Notes under the pieces: generated by a model
What the model saw: only the letters and a program-made list of their open reading frames with translations
Told to the model about the DNA's origin: nothing
The model's database searches: none
Source of the DNA: Candidatus Bathyarchaeota archaeon
GTDB lineage: Archaea; Thermoproteota; Bathyarchaeia; TCS64
Direction of reading: 5' to 3'
Length of the DNA stretch: 11,319 bases
NCBI GenBank assembly: GCA_016934355.1
Contig: JAFGTA010000029.1
Coordinates: 1-11,319 of the forward strand
Position numbers and translations under genes: made by a program
In this document: piece by piece, positions 1 to 6,484 of the stretch
How positions within the stretch are numbered: the first letter of the stretch is position 1
How the letters are laid out: each line of letters opens with the position of its first letter

Positions 1-1
1 C

Positions 2-325
2 ATGGAGAACCTCAGGAGGCTCTACGCGAGGACCACCGGGATCGGCGCGCAGCCCATCGCCTGCACCCTGACGCCGACAGAGGCTGACGACGCCATGAAT
101 GCCCGGATAAGGGAGCTCAACGCCCAGATCGCGGTTCACTGCGACCACGAGGGCATCAGGGTCGTCGACCTGTACACCGCCCTCTCCGGGCCAGGCGGGG
201 GGCTCAGCCCCGTCTACTCGAACGATGGCGTCCACCTTTCGCCGCAGGGCTACGCCGCAGTCGCCAGAACCGTCTTCGACGAGGTTGTCGCCTTCATTCT
301 GGAGGGTCTCACGGGCACCTCGTAG
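2..325 (+). CDS. SGNH/GDSL-family hydrolase, C-terminal part (5' end outside window)
   Basis: This is the last 107 residues of a protein whose N-terminus lies beyond the left edge. The reading frame is open to the first base, so the methionine at base 2 need not be the start. Near the end is Asp75-Gly-Val-His78 within DGVHLSPQGY, the block V signature (DxxH, catalytic Asp and His) of SGNH/GDSL esterases and lipases, followed by the usual closing amphipathic helix. The catalytic Ser (GDS), Gly and Asn blocks would lie upstream and cannot be checked. The substrate is unknown; the family hydrolyses acyl or acetyl esters on lipids or carbohydrates. The stop codon at 323-325 lies just before the TATA box of the ribosomal protein gene. 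Family assignment is fairly secure from the DxxH block; the specific enzyme is not. Confidence 0.72.
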   Translation: MENLRRLYARTTGIGAQPIACTLTPTEADDAMNARIRELNAQIAVHCDHEGIRVVDLYTALSGPGGGLSPVYSNDGVHLSPQGYAAVARTVFDEVVAFILEGLTGTS

Positions 326-327
326 GG

Positions 328-334
328 TTTATAA
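328..334 (+). promoter_or_regulatory. TATA box for the eS26 gene
   Basis: TTTATAA stands about 26 bases before the expected transcription start near 355, giving a short leader before the ATG at 369. A purine-rich GGTGAGG at about 354-360 is a plausible ribosome binding site. The element starts right after the stop codon of the upstream hydrolase, so eS26 probably has its own promoter. Confidence 0.6.
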
Positions 335-368
335 CGGACCTCCGTATATGCGTGGTGAGGCTTGGGAA

Positions 369-671
369 ATGCCTAAGAAGAGAAGTAGCGGAGGACGCAG
401 CAAAGGAGGGAAAGGGCGATCCGGCATGGTCCAATGCAGCTACTGCGGCGCCCAAGTACCACGAGACAAAGCCAAGAGAACCACCCGGTACACAAGCCTG
501 GTGGACTCACGCGTGTTAAAGGAGCTAAAGGATCAAGGCGCGCAGATAAGCCGCACCAAGACCACCAAATATCTATGCATCAGCTGTGCCGTCCACCGCG
601 GAGTGGTGAACATCCGCTCTAAGGTAGACAGGAAATTCGTTCCTCGGCGAAGACGGCCGAAAAGAAGCTAA
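369..671 (+). CDS. rps26e: Small ribosomal subunit protein eS26 (S26e)
   Basis: A 100-residue basic protein of the eukaryote/archaea-specific small ribosomal subunit family eS26, which sits near the mRNA exit channel and the 3' end of 16S rRNA. Visible hallmarks are the basic Lys/Arg/Gly/Ser-rich N-terminus, two CxxC pairs (Cys23/Cys26 and Cys70/Cys73) forming a zinc ribbon, the family-typical CSYCGAQVPRDKA segment, and an Arg/Lys-rich C-terminal tail. The ATG at 369 is chosen because it begins the conserved MPKKR-type N-terminus and has a purine-rich site upstream; the frame stays open upstream but that extension is not eS26-like. Length is normal for archaeal members. In archaea this protein is typical of TACK/Asgard lineages and absent from most Euryarchaeota, so it is a useful taxonomic marker. 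It is convergent with the lipid synthase gene, and the stop codons overlap. Confidence 0.96.
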   Translation: MPKKRSSGGRSKGGKGRSGMVQCSYCGAQVPRDKAKRTTRYTSLVDSRVLKELKDQGAQISRTKTTKYLCISCAVHRGVVNIRSKVDRKFVPRRRRPKRS

Positions 672-1267
672 GGCTTCTCAACCATTTTTTTATAATAAAG
701 CGCCCTCTGGGCGACAGTAACGTGAGCCAACGCAGCCAACACGATCACCCCGTACTGTAACGCAGGTAGCCACCAGTAGGCAGCCAAGCTGCACAGCGCG
801 AGGAACATCATCCTCTCGGCCCTCTCGAAGAACCCCACGCCAGCCATATTCACTCCCTCAGCCTCAGCTCTGCTGCGCGTGTAGCTCACCATCAACGAGC
901 CGATGAGCGCCGCCAGCCCTGCGGGGACGCTGCACAGCCCACTGAGGATTATCCCCGACAACGTCAGGGCGTCGCTGTACCTGTCTGACACCGAGTCGAA
1001 GAAGCCGCCGAACCGGGTGGCGCTGCCCGTGCTTCTGGCGAGGACGCCGTCTATGGCGTCCAGAAACCCCGAGAGAAGGATGGACGCGGCGCCGTATACG
1101 AGGCGCAGCCGGTCGCCGCCCCAGCCCGCGTAGAGCCACGCTGAGACGACTGCGACGGCGAGCCCGGCCACCGTGATGTGGTTCGGGGTCACCCCCACGC
1201 TTCCCAGAGGCTTGACCGCCGCCTCGACGGTCTTCTCGAACAGTTTCTTGAGGTTGCTCGACACCAA
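668..1267 (-). CDS. CDP-alcohol phosphatidyltransferase, probably archaetidylinositol phosphate synthase
   Basis: A 199-residue integral membrane enzyme of the CDP-alcohol phosphatidyltransferase family, which transfers a CDP-activated lipid onto an alcohol headgroup. The signature is complete: Asp70-x2-Asp73-Gly74-x2-Ala77-Arg78-x8-Gly87-x3-Asp91-x3-Asp95, whose four Asp residues bind metal and activate the acceptor. Several hydrophobic helices follow. The segment GVGFFERAERMM after the motif resembles archaeal archaetidylinositol phosphate synthases, so CDP-archaeol plus inositol phosphate is the favoured reaction; archaetidylglycerol phosphate or archaetidylserine synthesis is not excluded. 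The start is TTG at 1267 or GTG at 1264. A TATA-like TTAAAC on the minus strand near 1294 would place the RNA start almost on this codon, implying a leaderless message. Stop codon overlaps that of eS26. Confidence 0.85.
   Translation of the reverse strand: MVSSNLKKLFEKTVEAAVKPLGSVGVTPNHITVAGLAVAVVSAWLYAGWGGDRLRLVYGAASILLSGFLDAIDGVLARSTGSATRFGGFFDSVSDRYSDALTLSGIILSGLCSVPAGLAALIGSLMVSYTRSRAEAEGVNMAGVGFFERAERMMFLALCSLAAYWWLPALQYGVIVLAALAHVTVAQRALYYKKMVEKP
684..692 (+). terminator. Oligo-T terminator after eS26
   Basis: A run of about seven T residues followed by TATAATAA starts about 13 bases after the eS26 stop. Oligo-T tracts are the normal intrinsic termination signal of archaeal RNA polymerase. 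It lies inside the 3' end of the convergent gene, where it encodes Lys-Lys on the other strand. Confidence 0.5.
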
Positions 1268-1289
1268 GTCGATGTGAATAACGGTGAGG

Positions 1290-1299
1290 ATGGTTTAAG
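1290..1299 (-). promoter_or_regulatory. TATA-like element for the phosphatidyltransferase gene
   Basis: On the minus strand GACTTAAACC is centred about 27 bases before the TTG/GTG start at 1267/1264, which is right for an archaeal TATA box driving a leaderless message. The match to consensus is moderate. Confidence 0.4.
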
Positions 1300-1351
1300 T
1301 CTATCCGAGTAGGCCGGCGACGCCCACGGGTGAGGCGACGGCAGTATCCTT

Positions 1352-1939
1352 CTAGACTCTTACCCTCGAGTTTGTCAGGAGCCTCCAGTAGTCGATTGTG
1401 TCGATGAAGCCCACGATAATAGCCGGGAGCAGGAACATTACCGTGAAGAGCAGAACAGAGTCCGGGGCGAGGCGCCCAACGAAGTAGAAGAATACAGTCA
1501 TCGCCGCGACGAGCAGGCCGTAGAACCTCAGCTTACGGGTGAACTCGCCCCTCACCATGGTCCTCGGGTAGAGGCTCATGTACTCCTCGATCCGAGGCTC
1601 GACCCCGAGGCTCCTGTACAGCTCCTCGATCTTTCTCCCCCAGTGCAGGTACCCTAATTCCTTGAACCTTGGGGTCTCCTGCGCCACAGACACATAGAGT
1701 ATGACGTCGCTGCCGAAGGCGGTCACCCTTACCTCGATCTTCTTGGGGTAGTCGTCTCTGAGCCCAAGCCAGAACGACGGGGCGTTGGCTCCATAGGATG
1801 CGTCGACGTATGACGGCGGCGACGCCTTGTTCACGCCGCAGTTGTTCTCGGCCAGCCACAGCCTGACGGCCCTGTACACCTCGTCTGCCGTCTTTCCCTT
1901 TATCACGGCCCTCTGGTGGTAAGGCTCTGGGCTAAGCAT
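1352..1939 (-). CDS. Hypothetical protein with C-terminal two-helix membrane anchor
   Basis: I do not recognise this 195-residue protein. Residues 1-135 look soluble with alternating alpha/beta character: a helix around 17-32, and beta-like segments at 68-88 that include IEVRVTAFGSDVILYVSV. Two hydrophobic segments follow at about 138-156 and 160-182, with a charged tail, so the soluble domain is tethered by a membrane hairpin. The frame is open up to an ATG at 2011, but the ATG at 1939 is preferred: on the minus strand an AATTATAA box is centred about 23 bases upstream of it, giving a leaderless transcript that would not contain the upstream ATG. The gene is divergent from purC and ends about 85 bases from the start of the lipid synthase gene on the same strand. 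No catalytic motif is visible. Confidence 0.7.
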   Translation of the reverse strand: MLSPEPYHQRAVIKGKTADEVYRAVRLWLAENNCGVNKASPPSYVDASYGANAPSFWLGLRDDYPKKIEVRVTAFGSDVILYVSVAQETPRFKELGYLHWGRKIEELYRSLGVEPRIEEYMSLYPRTMVRGEFTRKLRFYGLLVAAMTVFFYFVGRLAPDSVLLFTVMFLLPAIIVGFIDTIDYWRLLTNSRVRV

Positions 1940-1956
1940 CGTTATGTTATATGTAG

Positions 1957-1967
1957 TTATAATTAAA
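1957..1967 (-). promoter_or_regulatory. TATA box for the 1352-1939 membrane-anchored protein
   Basis: The minus strand reads TTTAATTATAA here. Its distance to the ATG at 1939 fits a leaderless start, and this decides the start codon against the longer frame beginning at 2011. Confidence 0.6.
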
Positions 1968-2030
1968 GGCGTTGGCGTCCGCGTTTTTGCTTCACACCTG
2001 CAATATTGCATTAAAATGTAAAAAGAAACC

Positions 2031-2040
2031 CTAAATATAA
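2031..2040 (+). promoter_or_regulatory. BRE/TATA promoter of the purC-purF operon
   Basis: CTAAATATAA preceded by purine-rich AAAGAAACC (BRE-like). Transcription would start near 2060, downstream of the ATG at 2047 and about 20 bases before the ATG at 2083. This is why the shorter PurC is annotated. Confidence 0.65.
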
Positions 2041-2082
2041 CCGCAGATGCTCTATGCGTGTAATTACCCTGTGTTGATCTCT

Positions 2083-3036
2083 ATGAAGAAAGCCTACAAC
2101 GTAGATGACCCCCTCGGGGAGGGCACGGTGGAGGTACTCGAGGAGAGCGACCTGTTCAACGGCAGCCCAGCCCCCAGGCGAGGCAAGGTGCGCGACGTCT
2201 ACGACATGGGTGACCACATGTTCATAGTCACAAGCGACAGGATATCCGCGTACGACGTGGTGTACCCCACACTGATCCCCCACAAGGGGGAGAGCCTCCA
2301 CGCCCTCAGCGAGTTCTGGTTCAGGGAGACCCAAGGCATCATTCCCAACCACTTCATGGAGTCCATAGACGGCAGGACGATGAAGGTCGTCAAGGCCAGA
2401 CGGGTGGACGTCGAGTGGGTTTGCCGCGCCTACCTCTACGGCTCAGCGTGGAGAGCCTACGACAAGGGTGAACGGGTCATCAGCGGCGTCACGCTGCCGG
2501 ACGGCCTCGTCATGGCCGAGGAGCTCCCAGAGGTCATACTCACCCCGACAACTAAGGAGGAGTCGGGCCACGACTTGGAGATAAGCAGGGCAGAGGCCAT
2601 CGACGCTGGCTTGGTGACGCGGGACGAGTGGGACGAGCTTGAGGAGTCCACCTTCAGGCTCTTCGACAGGTACCGCGGCGTCGCGAAGAGGCGGGGCCTC
2701 ATAATACCTGACTTCAAGCTGGAGTTCGGCAGGCTCGGCGACGGCCTCATCCAGATCGATGAGCCGCCCACCCACGACAGCGCCCGGTACTGGGCCGAGA
2801 AGTACTACGAGCCCGGGAGGCCCCAAGAGGCCACGTGCCTCGACAAGGAGTTCCTACGCAGCTACCTCCGCCGCGTCGGCTACATGGGTGACGGCGAGCC
2901 CCCTGTGATACCCGGCCCCGTGGTAAGGGAGGTGTCCAAGCGCTGCGTCGCCTCGTACCGCGTCACAAGCGGCAAGGCGGGGATAGGCGGCTTCGACCTC
3001 CGGACCGTGGACCAGGTCATGGAGGAGCTCGGGTGA
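2083..3036 (+). CDS. purC: Phosphoribosylaminoimidazole-succinocarboxamide synthase (SAICAR synthetase)
   Basis: A 317-residue cytosolic enzyme of de novo purine synthesis that joins CAIR and aspartate using ATP to give SAICAR. Family landmarks are the phosphate/ATP-binding GKVRDVY (34-40), SDRISAYDVV (51-60), the EWVCRAYLYGSAW segment, TPTTKEESGHD (near 153) and the C-terminal QIDEPPTHDSARYW (near 225). The sequence and length match the longer yeast Ade1-like class (about 300 residues) rather than the 240-residue bacterial class. ATG 2083 is preferred over ATG 2047 because the TATA box at 2031-2040 puts the RNA start between them; starting at 2047 would add a 12-residue extension. The stop overlaps the GTG start of purF by four bases (GTGA), so the two are translationally coupled in one operon. 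Confidence 0.95.
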   Translation: MKKAYNVDDPLGEGTVEVLEESDLFNGSPAPRRGKVRDVYDMGDHMFIVTSDRISAYDVVYPTLIPHKGESLHALSEFWFRETQGIIPNHFMESIDGRTMKVVKARRVDVEWVCRAYLYGSAWRAYDKGERVISGVTLPDGLVMAEELPEVILTPTTKEESGHDLEISRAEAIDAGLVTRDEWDELEESTFRLFDRYRGVAKRRGLIIPDFKLEFGRLGDGLIQIDEPPTHDSARYWAEKYYEPGRPQEATCLDKEFLRSYLRRVGYMGDGEPPVIPGPVVREVSKRCVASYRVTSGKAGIGGFDLRTVDQVMEELG

Positions 3037-4487
3037 GTCTAGCCGAGAAGTGCGGCGTCCTCGGGGTGTACACGCCAGGTGAGCCCGTCTTCCCCTACCT
3101 CTACTGGGGGATGCTGGCCCAGAACCACAGGGGCCACCAGAGCCACGGCTTCGCCACCTACGACGGCGGCCTCAAGTACTACACGGGGCTGGGGCTCATC
3201 CCGCCCATGAAGGAGCCGGGGAAGGAGAGCCGGGTCAAGATACTCGCGGGCTCCATAGGCATCGCCAACGTCCGGTACACTACGAGCGGAAGCGGCAGCG
3301 AGGAGGCGCTGTGCATGGACGCCATGCCAATAATGGTTCAAGGCGAGAAACACAGTATGGTCCTCAGCTTCAACGGCAACATAGTCAATGTCCGCGAGCT
3401 GCAGAGCCTCGTAGGGGTCCCCACCTCTGCGTCGGACACCCACGCCTTGGCGGCTCTCCTCATAAACGAGTACGAGGCCAGGGGGAGGCTCGCCGACGCC
3501 GTGCGCAGGGTCATGGAGACCGTGGACGGCGCCTACAGCATAGCGGGCATCCTCGACGACGGCACCCTCTTCGCGTTCAAGGACCCTCACGGCGTCAAGC
3601 CCCTCTGCTACGGGTTCACCGACGGCGTCTACGCGTTCAGCAGCGAGAGCACAGGCCTCGCCATCAACGGCATAGAGTGGCAGCGCGAGATTAGGCCCGG
3701 CGAGCTCATGATGGTACATGACGGCATGATGAGCCAGCTGCAGGTCGTCCCCACTAGGAGGCAGGCGTTCTGCGCCTTCGAGTACGCCTACTTCAGCCGC
3801 CCCGACACACGATACAACGGCAAGTACGTCTACCAGTGCCGCCGCGGCTTCGGAGCCGCCCTCGCCCGGATATACGGGGAGGCGGCTGAGCGGTGCGAGA
3901 TGGTGGTCTGCCTACCGGAGAGCGCCAACGACGCGGCCTACGGGTTCCACGAAGAGTCCGGGCTGCCGTGGGAGATGGCGCTGAGGAGGCACAGGTACGT
4001 CAGCCAGCGCGCGTTCATCACGGACGGCGTAGACAGGCAGACCGTTATCTACAGGAAGCTCAACATACTCGCCCCCATGATCGTCGGGAAACGGGTCGCC
4101 GTCGTGGACGACAGCATCGTCCGCGGCGACACCATGAGGGGCAACGTCAAGAGGCTCAGGGACGCCGGCGCCCGGGAGGTCCACGTCTTCGTCACATATC
4201 CCCGCATCATTGGGCCCTGCTTCTACGGCATCGACATGAGTAGCTACGGCGAACTCATAGGCGCCCGGCTGGAGCCGGAGGAGATAGCCCGTGAGATCGG
4301 TGCGGACAGCGTCAACTACCTGCCCATCGACGAGTACATCAAGGAGACGGGGATGCGCCCCGACCAGCTGTGCCTCGGCTGCATCACGGACACGTACCCC
4401 ACAGACATGGCCAACAAGCTATCCCAATCCATGAAGGAGAAGCTCAGCCGGGGAGCAGAGGAGAAGGGCCGAATCTACGAATCCTAG
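3033..4487 (+). CDS. purF: Amidophosphoribosyltransferase (glutamine PRPP amidotransferase)
   Basis: A 484-residue cytosolic enzyme for the first committed step of purine synthesis: PRPP plus glutamine to phosphoribosylamine. The N-terminal Ntn glutaminase domain has Cys7 (CGVLGVY) as nucleophile, so the first six residues form a propeptide that must be removed. Glutamine-site motifs include RYTTSGSGS (81-89) and SFNGNIVN (112-119). The phosphoribosyltransferase domain carries the PRPP loop VAVVDDSIVRGDT (355-367). Four cysteines at 247 (FCAFEYAYFSRPD), 396 (GPCFYGID), 447 and 450 (CLGC) match the 4Fe-4S ligands of Bacillus-type PurF, so an oxygen-sensitive cluster form is predicted. Start is GTG, overlapping the purC stop. 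The last 44 bases of the gene occur a second time at 6773-6816 (see the repeats). Stop TAG shares CTAG with the convergent gene. Confidence 0.97.
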   Translation: MSLAEKCGVLGVYTPGEPVFPYLYWGMLAQNHRGHQSHGFATYDGGLKYYTGLGLIPPMKEPGKESRVKILAGSIGIANVRYTTSGSGSEEALCMDAMPIMVQGEKHSMVLSFNGNIVNVRELQSLVGVPTSASDTHALAALLINEYEARGRLADAVRRVMETVDGAYSIAGILDDGTLFAFKDPHGVKPLCYGFTDGVYAFSSESTGLAINGIEWQREIRPGELMMVHDGMMSQLQVVPTRRQAFCAFEYAYFSRPDTRYNGKYVYQCRRGFGAALARIYGEAAERCEMVVCLPESANDAAYGFHEESGLPWEMALRRHRYVSQRAFITDGVDRQTVIYRKLNILAPMIVGKRVAVVDDSIVRGDTMRGNVKRLRDAGAREVHVFVTYPRIIGPCFYGIDMSSYGELIGARLEPEEIAREIGADSVNYLPIDEYIKETGMRPDQLCLGCITDTYPTDMANKLSQSMKEKLSRGAEEKGRIYES

Positions 4488-4504
4488 CGGCTGAACGCCC
4501 TGCT
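4444..4504 (+). repeat. 61-bp direct repeat, copy 1 (purF 3' end)
   Basis: Begins in the last codons of purF, spans both convergent stop codons (CTAG at 4484-4487) and ends in the last codons of the minus-strand gene. It matches 6773-6833 at 59 of 61 positions in the same orientation. The two differences are G4451 versus C6780 and A4486 versus G6815. Confidence 0.95.
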
Positions 4505-5272
4505 TGTCCTGTACGCGGCCCTCGCTATGCCGTGGGCCAGCATGAGCCTGTACACCCATGACTCGGGGTTACCCTCGTAGTAGTCCTTGGAGTCCACCTT
4601 CTCCCCGCCGGGCAGCGTCATCTCCATCCTCTTCAGGCGGGTCTCCCACTCCAATCCCTTCACCTCCATGTACCCCAGCTCGTAGCCCATGCAGTGAAGG
4701 ATCACGGGCCACTCAGAGTCCGAGTCGAAAAACCTGCCCCTGCTGTAACGCAGGATGGTCTCCGCGGCCTCCCTGCTGACGCCCCGGGACGCCGCCGTGA
4801 TGTCCATTTCCCTCCCCACGATTAGACTGAACACTTTGTTCGCCAGAGCCTCCGTCTCGGTCTGGTTACTGGGATGCGTCTCCATGGCCCGCCTCGTCCT
4901 GCCCAGGACGAGGAAACCGTGGCCCGGTATGGCCTCGGCGACCCTCCTCAGCTCCTCGGGGTAGCTGAGTGCCCAGTGGAGCGCCCTGTCCATGTCCACC
5001 AGATGAGTATAGTCTTGCCCCGTCTCCAGCGAGGCCCTGAGGACTCGTCTCCGGGACTCGGATATGTACTGGACGCCGACCCGGCTCTTGGGCTCGACGA
5101 CGACCCAGCCCGCTTCCCTGAGCGCCTCCACCACCTCCGGCTTGGTCCCCTCCGTGACAACGGTCAGGCGGCTGCCGTAGCACTCTGCCAGTAATCTAGC
5201 TGTCTCGTGGAGGGGTTGGAGCGTCCAGCCCGTCGAGTCGTGGAGCGTCGTGGCCAAGGATACGGAAGGCAT
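4484..5272 (-). CDS. Hypothetical protein, glycosyltransferase-like (GT-A fold suspected)
   Basis: A 262-residue soluble protein without signal peptide or membrane segments. The first half looks like a Rossmann-type nucleotide-sugar-binding domain: strand SVSLATTL, an amphipathic helix, strand RLTVVTEG (35-42), a helix and strand WVVVEPKS (56-63). These are followed by HLVDMDRALHW (90-100), where Asp93-x-Asp95 could serve as the metal-binding DxD of GT-A glycosyltransferases. A second acidic cluster FFDSDSEWP (181-189) precedes a hydrophobic strand ILHCMGYELGYMEV. This is inference from secondary-structure pattern and the DxD; no family-defining signature is certain. A minus-strand GATAAATC box at 5295-5302 places the RNA start at the ATG (leaderless). 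It is convergent with purF, its stop codon sharing CTAG. No sugar-pathway genes are adjacent. Confidence 0.6.
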   Translation of the reverse strand: MPSVSLATTLHDSTGWTLQPLHETARLLAECYGSRLTVVTEGTKPEVVEALREAGWVVVEPKSRVGVQYISESRRRVLRASLETGQDYTHLVDMDRALHWALSYPEELRRVAEAIPGHGFLVLGRTRRAMETHPSNQTETEALANKVFSLIVGREMDITAASRGVSREAAETILRYSRGRFFDSDSEWPVILHCMGYELGYMEVKGLEWETRLKRMEMTLPGGEKVDSKDYYEGNPESWVYRLMLAHGIARAAYRTSRAFSR

Positions 5273-5273
5273 G

Positions 5274-5293
5274 GGCTCAGATATAGTTGAGCC
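5274..5293. promoter_or_regulatory. Inverted repeat between TATA box and start of the 4484-5272 gene
   Basis: GGCTCA (5274-5279) and TGAGCC (5288-5293) form perfect 6-base arms around an 8-base spacer. The repeat lies between the minus-strand TATA-like box (5295-5302) and the ATG at 5272, where a bound repressor would block transcription. Chance occurrence is possible for arms this short. Confidence 0.35.
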
Positions 5294-5294
5294 T

Positions 5295-5302
5295 GATTTA
5301 TC
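5295..5302 (-). promoter_or_regulatory. TATA-like box for the 4484-5272 gene
   Basis: Minus-strand GATAAATC is centred about 26 bases from the ATG at 5272, the spacing expected for a leaderless archaeal message. Confidence 0.45.
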
Positions 5303-5440
5303 TCCTATCTTTGAGTAATATCTAGGAACAATGAAGGACCTGATTCAAAGGCGATCGCCATGAGTCCTCTATTCTGACCAACACCTTTTTTCTCGTCAAG
5401 GATTCGACTCCTATTGAAAATTGCTAACTAACCATAACCA

Positions 5441-5585
5441 CCAGACTCTTGGCTTGTAGAGCAAGGGAGTTACGATCTATTCATCTTAGGCTGTCGGTTT
5501 AGGTGGTCTTAAAGTGCTTGTGCTCGGGAGCGTGAGCCACAGCGTCGTCAACGGATCGAAAACCCCGGTACTGATAGTGAAATAG
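5441..5585 (+). pseudogene. Universal stress protein (UspA family), decayed C-terminal remnant
   Basis: Two adjacent frames join to the C-terminal third of a UspA-fold protein. Bases 5456-5497 read through EQGSYDLFILGCR, matching the family's YDLIVMGSRG strand. A jump of frame then gives GLGGLKVLVLGSVS (from about 5499) and SVVNGSKTPVLIVK, ending at TAG 5583-5585, matching the ATP-binding G-x2-G-x9-G-S/T loop and final strand of the family. The frames are reconciled by a loss of two bases near 5497. Stops lie just upstream in both frames (5435 and 5487), and no N-terminal half with a convincing start is visible, so the gene is dead or truncated. UspA proteins bind nucleotides and support stress survival. 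The remnant marks the left part of the AT-rich island. Confidence 0.7.
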
Positions 5586-5681
5586 TGTTTGAATGACCTA
5601 GTCACATGGAATAACTGATTTTCAATATTCATTTAGAGTTATTTTGAATTATTCATATAGTTATCAAGTTGAAAGTGATAT
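5586..5681. other. AT-rich gap between USP remnant and heme protein gene
   Basis: No gene is visible. A 7-base inverted repeat (AATAACT at 5610-5616, AGTTATT at 5637-5643, 20-base loop) lies beyond the stop of the minus-strand membrane gene and could form a weak RNA hairpin, but it may simply reflect low complexity. Confidence 0.4.
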
Positions 5682-6212
5682 CTATAAAATTCCCACGTTT
5701 CGAAGCACATGGACAATTATGACGATATAGAAGGTGAAAGTAATAGCAATGTGTAAAAACCTGTTTTGATGAGGCAGAAATATGCGATATCGCCCTAATC
5801 TATCTAATATCCCAAATCTATGAAGGAACCCTGTAGCAACTAGTATGAATATTACAATGTACAACGTTAACCCTGTTCCCAACTCTGGATAGAACTGTGC
5901 TGGTCTACCCATCTGCTGTGCATAGTGTATTGATATCAACATTCCAGCAAGCAGGTTACCAAATACATGGATCTTGATGAGTGTTTTTACCTGTCTAGGG
6001 TTTCTTCGCTTTAAATAATAGTATATTGGCGTGTATAACGCTATGAATAGGGATCCTATCCAACCTAGCCAATGCGTGAAATAGAAGGGGCCTACCTGGA
6101 ACCGTAATTGGATCCAGCGAAAAAAGGTGGCCATAGAGAGAACCGTTGTGATTAGAACAATTATTAATGCAGCCCAAAAGTTGATGTCCTTAAAAACCGA
6201 AGGTCTTTCCAT
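5682..6212 (-). CDS. Small bis-heme b membrane protein (ferric reductase/cytochrome b-like domain)
   Basis: A 176-residue protein with five predicted membrane helices at roughly 13-31, 46-66, 80-98, 114-133 and 152-173. Histidines have the classic bis-heme arrangement: His82-x13-His96 in helix 3 and His154-x13-His168 in helix 5. This is the spacing of the four axial heme ligands in ferric reductase, NADPH oxidase and MsrQ-type membrane domains. No flavin or NADPH domain is attached and no partner gene is adjacent, so it may pass electrons across the membrane for an unlinked reductase. ATG 6212 is chosen over GTG 6227 because GGAG stands 9 bases before it and a TATA-like ATTTAAAT lies at about 6259-6266. 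The gene is markedly AT-rich and uses A/T-ending codons, unlike its GC-rich neighbours, which suggests acquisition by transfer. Exact family is uncertain. Confidence 0.75.
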   Translation of the reverse strand: MERPSVFKDINFWAALIIVLITTVLSMATFFRWIQLRFQVGPFYFTHWLGWIGSLFIALYTPIYYYLKRRNPRQVKTLIKIHVFGNLLAGMLISIHYAQQMGRPAQFYPELGTGLTLYIVIFILVATGFLHRFGILDRLGRYRIFLPHQNRFLHIAITFTFYIVIIVHVLRNVGIL

Positions 6213-6258
6213 TATTGAACTCTCCACTTGTATATCGTTAAGTTAAAAATATGGCTTA

Positions 6259-6266
6259 ATTTAAAT
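6259..6266 (-). promoter_or_regulatory. TATA-like box for the heme membrane protein
   Basis: ATTTAAAT (its own complement) would set transcription about 25 bases downstream on the minus strand, near 6236. That gives a leader of about 24 bases containing the GGAG ribosome site at 6222-6227 region. In such AT-rich sequence the match is weak evidence. Confidence 0.35.
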
Positions 6267-6470
6267 GATAACAAGCATATTAACGAAAATTTACCATCAC
6301 AAACTATGATCATCTTTTAGGAAAATCAATATCCTTCTTACATGGATTTGTTAAAATTTAATACAAAATGTCAGGTTGTATGCTCAGATGGTTCTGTGTG
6401 GCCAAGAACCCACACATCATATACCCAATAAAAGGGGAAAAATAGCTAAAAAACATTAACTTGGCCCGCG
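6267..6470. other. AT-rich intergenic stretch without recognisable gene
   Basis: No start-to-stop frame resembles a protein and no tRNA arms, inverted repeats of note or direct repeats were found. A minus-strand frame covering 6358-6639 has no familiar motif and mixed composition, so it is not annotated. Confidence 0.5.
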
Positions 6471-6484
6471 GAAAAACGCTTATA
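6471..6484 (+). promoter_or_regulatory. Strong BRE/TATA-like promoter upstream of the DRG stump
   Basis: GAAAAACGCTTATA has a purine BRE followed by a TATA element. Eleven bases (AAAACGCTTAT) recur exactly at 11243-11253. Transcription would start near 6508, leaving about 145 bases before the ATG of the DRG fragment, much longer than other leaders in this window. It may have driven a gene that is now lost, or a small RNA; I see no clear RNA structure in 6508-6650. Confidence 0.45.

Noticed and set aside
1940..2011. 24-residue N-terminal extension of the membrane-anchored protein
   Set aside because: It would lie upstream of the predicted transcription start and has low-complexity Thr/Pro content unlike a domain or signal peptide.
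2047..2082. Longer PurC starting at ATG 2047
   Set aside because: The TATA box at 2031-2040 predicts an RNA start after this codon, and the added residues are not part of the PurC family.
5344..5390. Extension of the USP remnant upstream through a FKGD-like segment
   Set aside because: A loose match to the family's GDP-x2-E region, but the distance to the YDLF segment is about twice the usual one and stops intervene; too weak to annotate.
5331..5420. tRNA-like signals (GATTCAAAGG, GGATTCGACTCC) in the AT-rich gap
   Set aside because: The T-loop-like strings have poor or short stems, and no matching acceptor, D or anticodon arms can be drawn on either strand.
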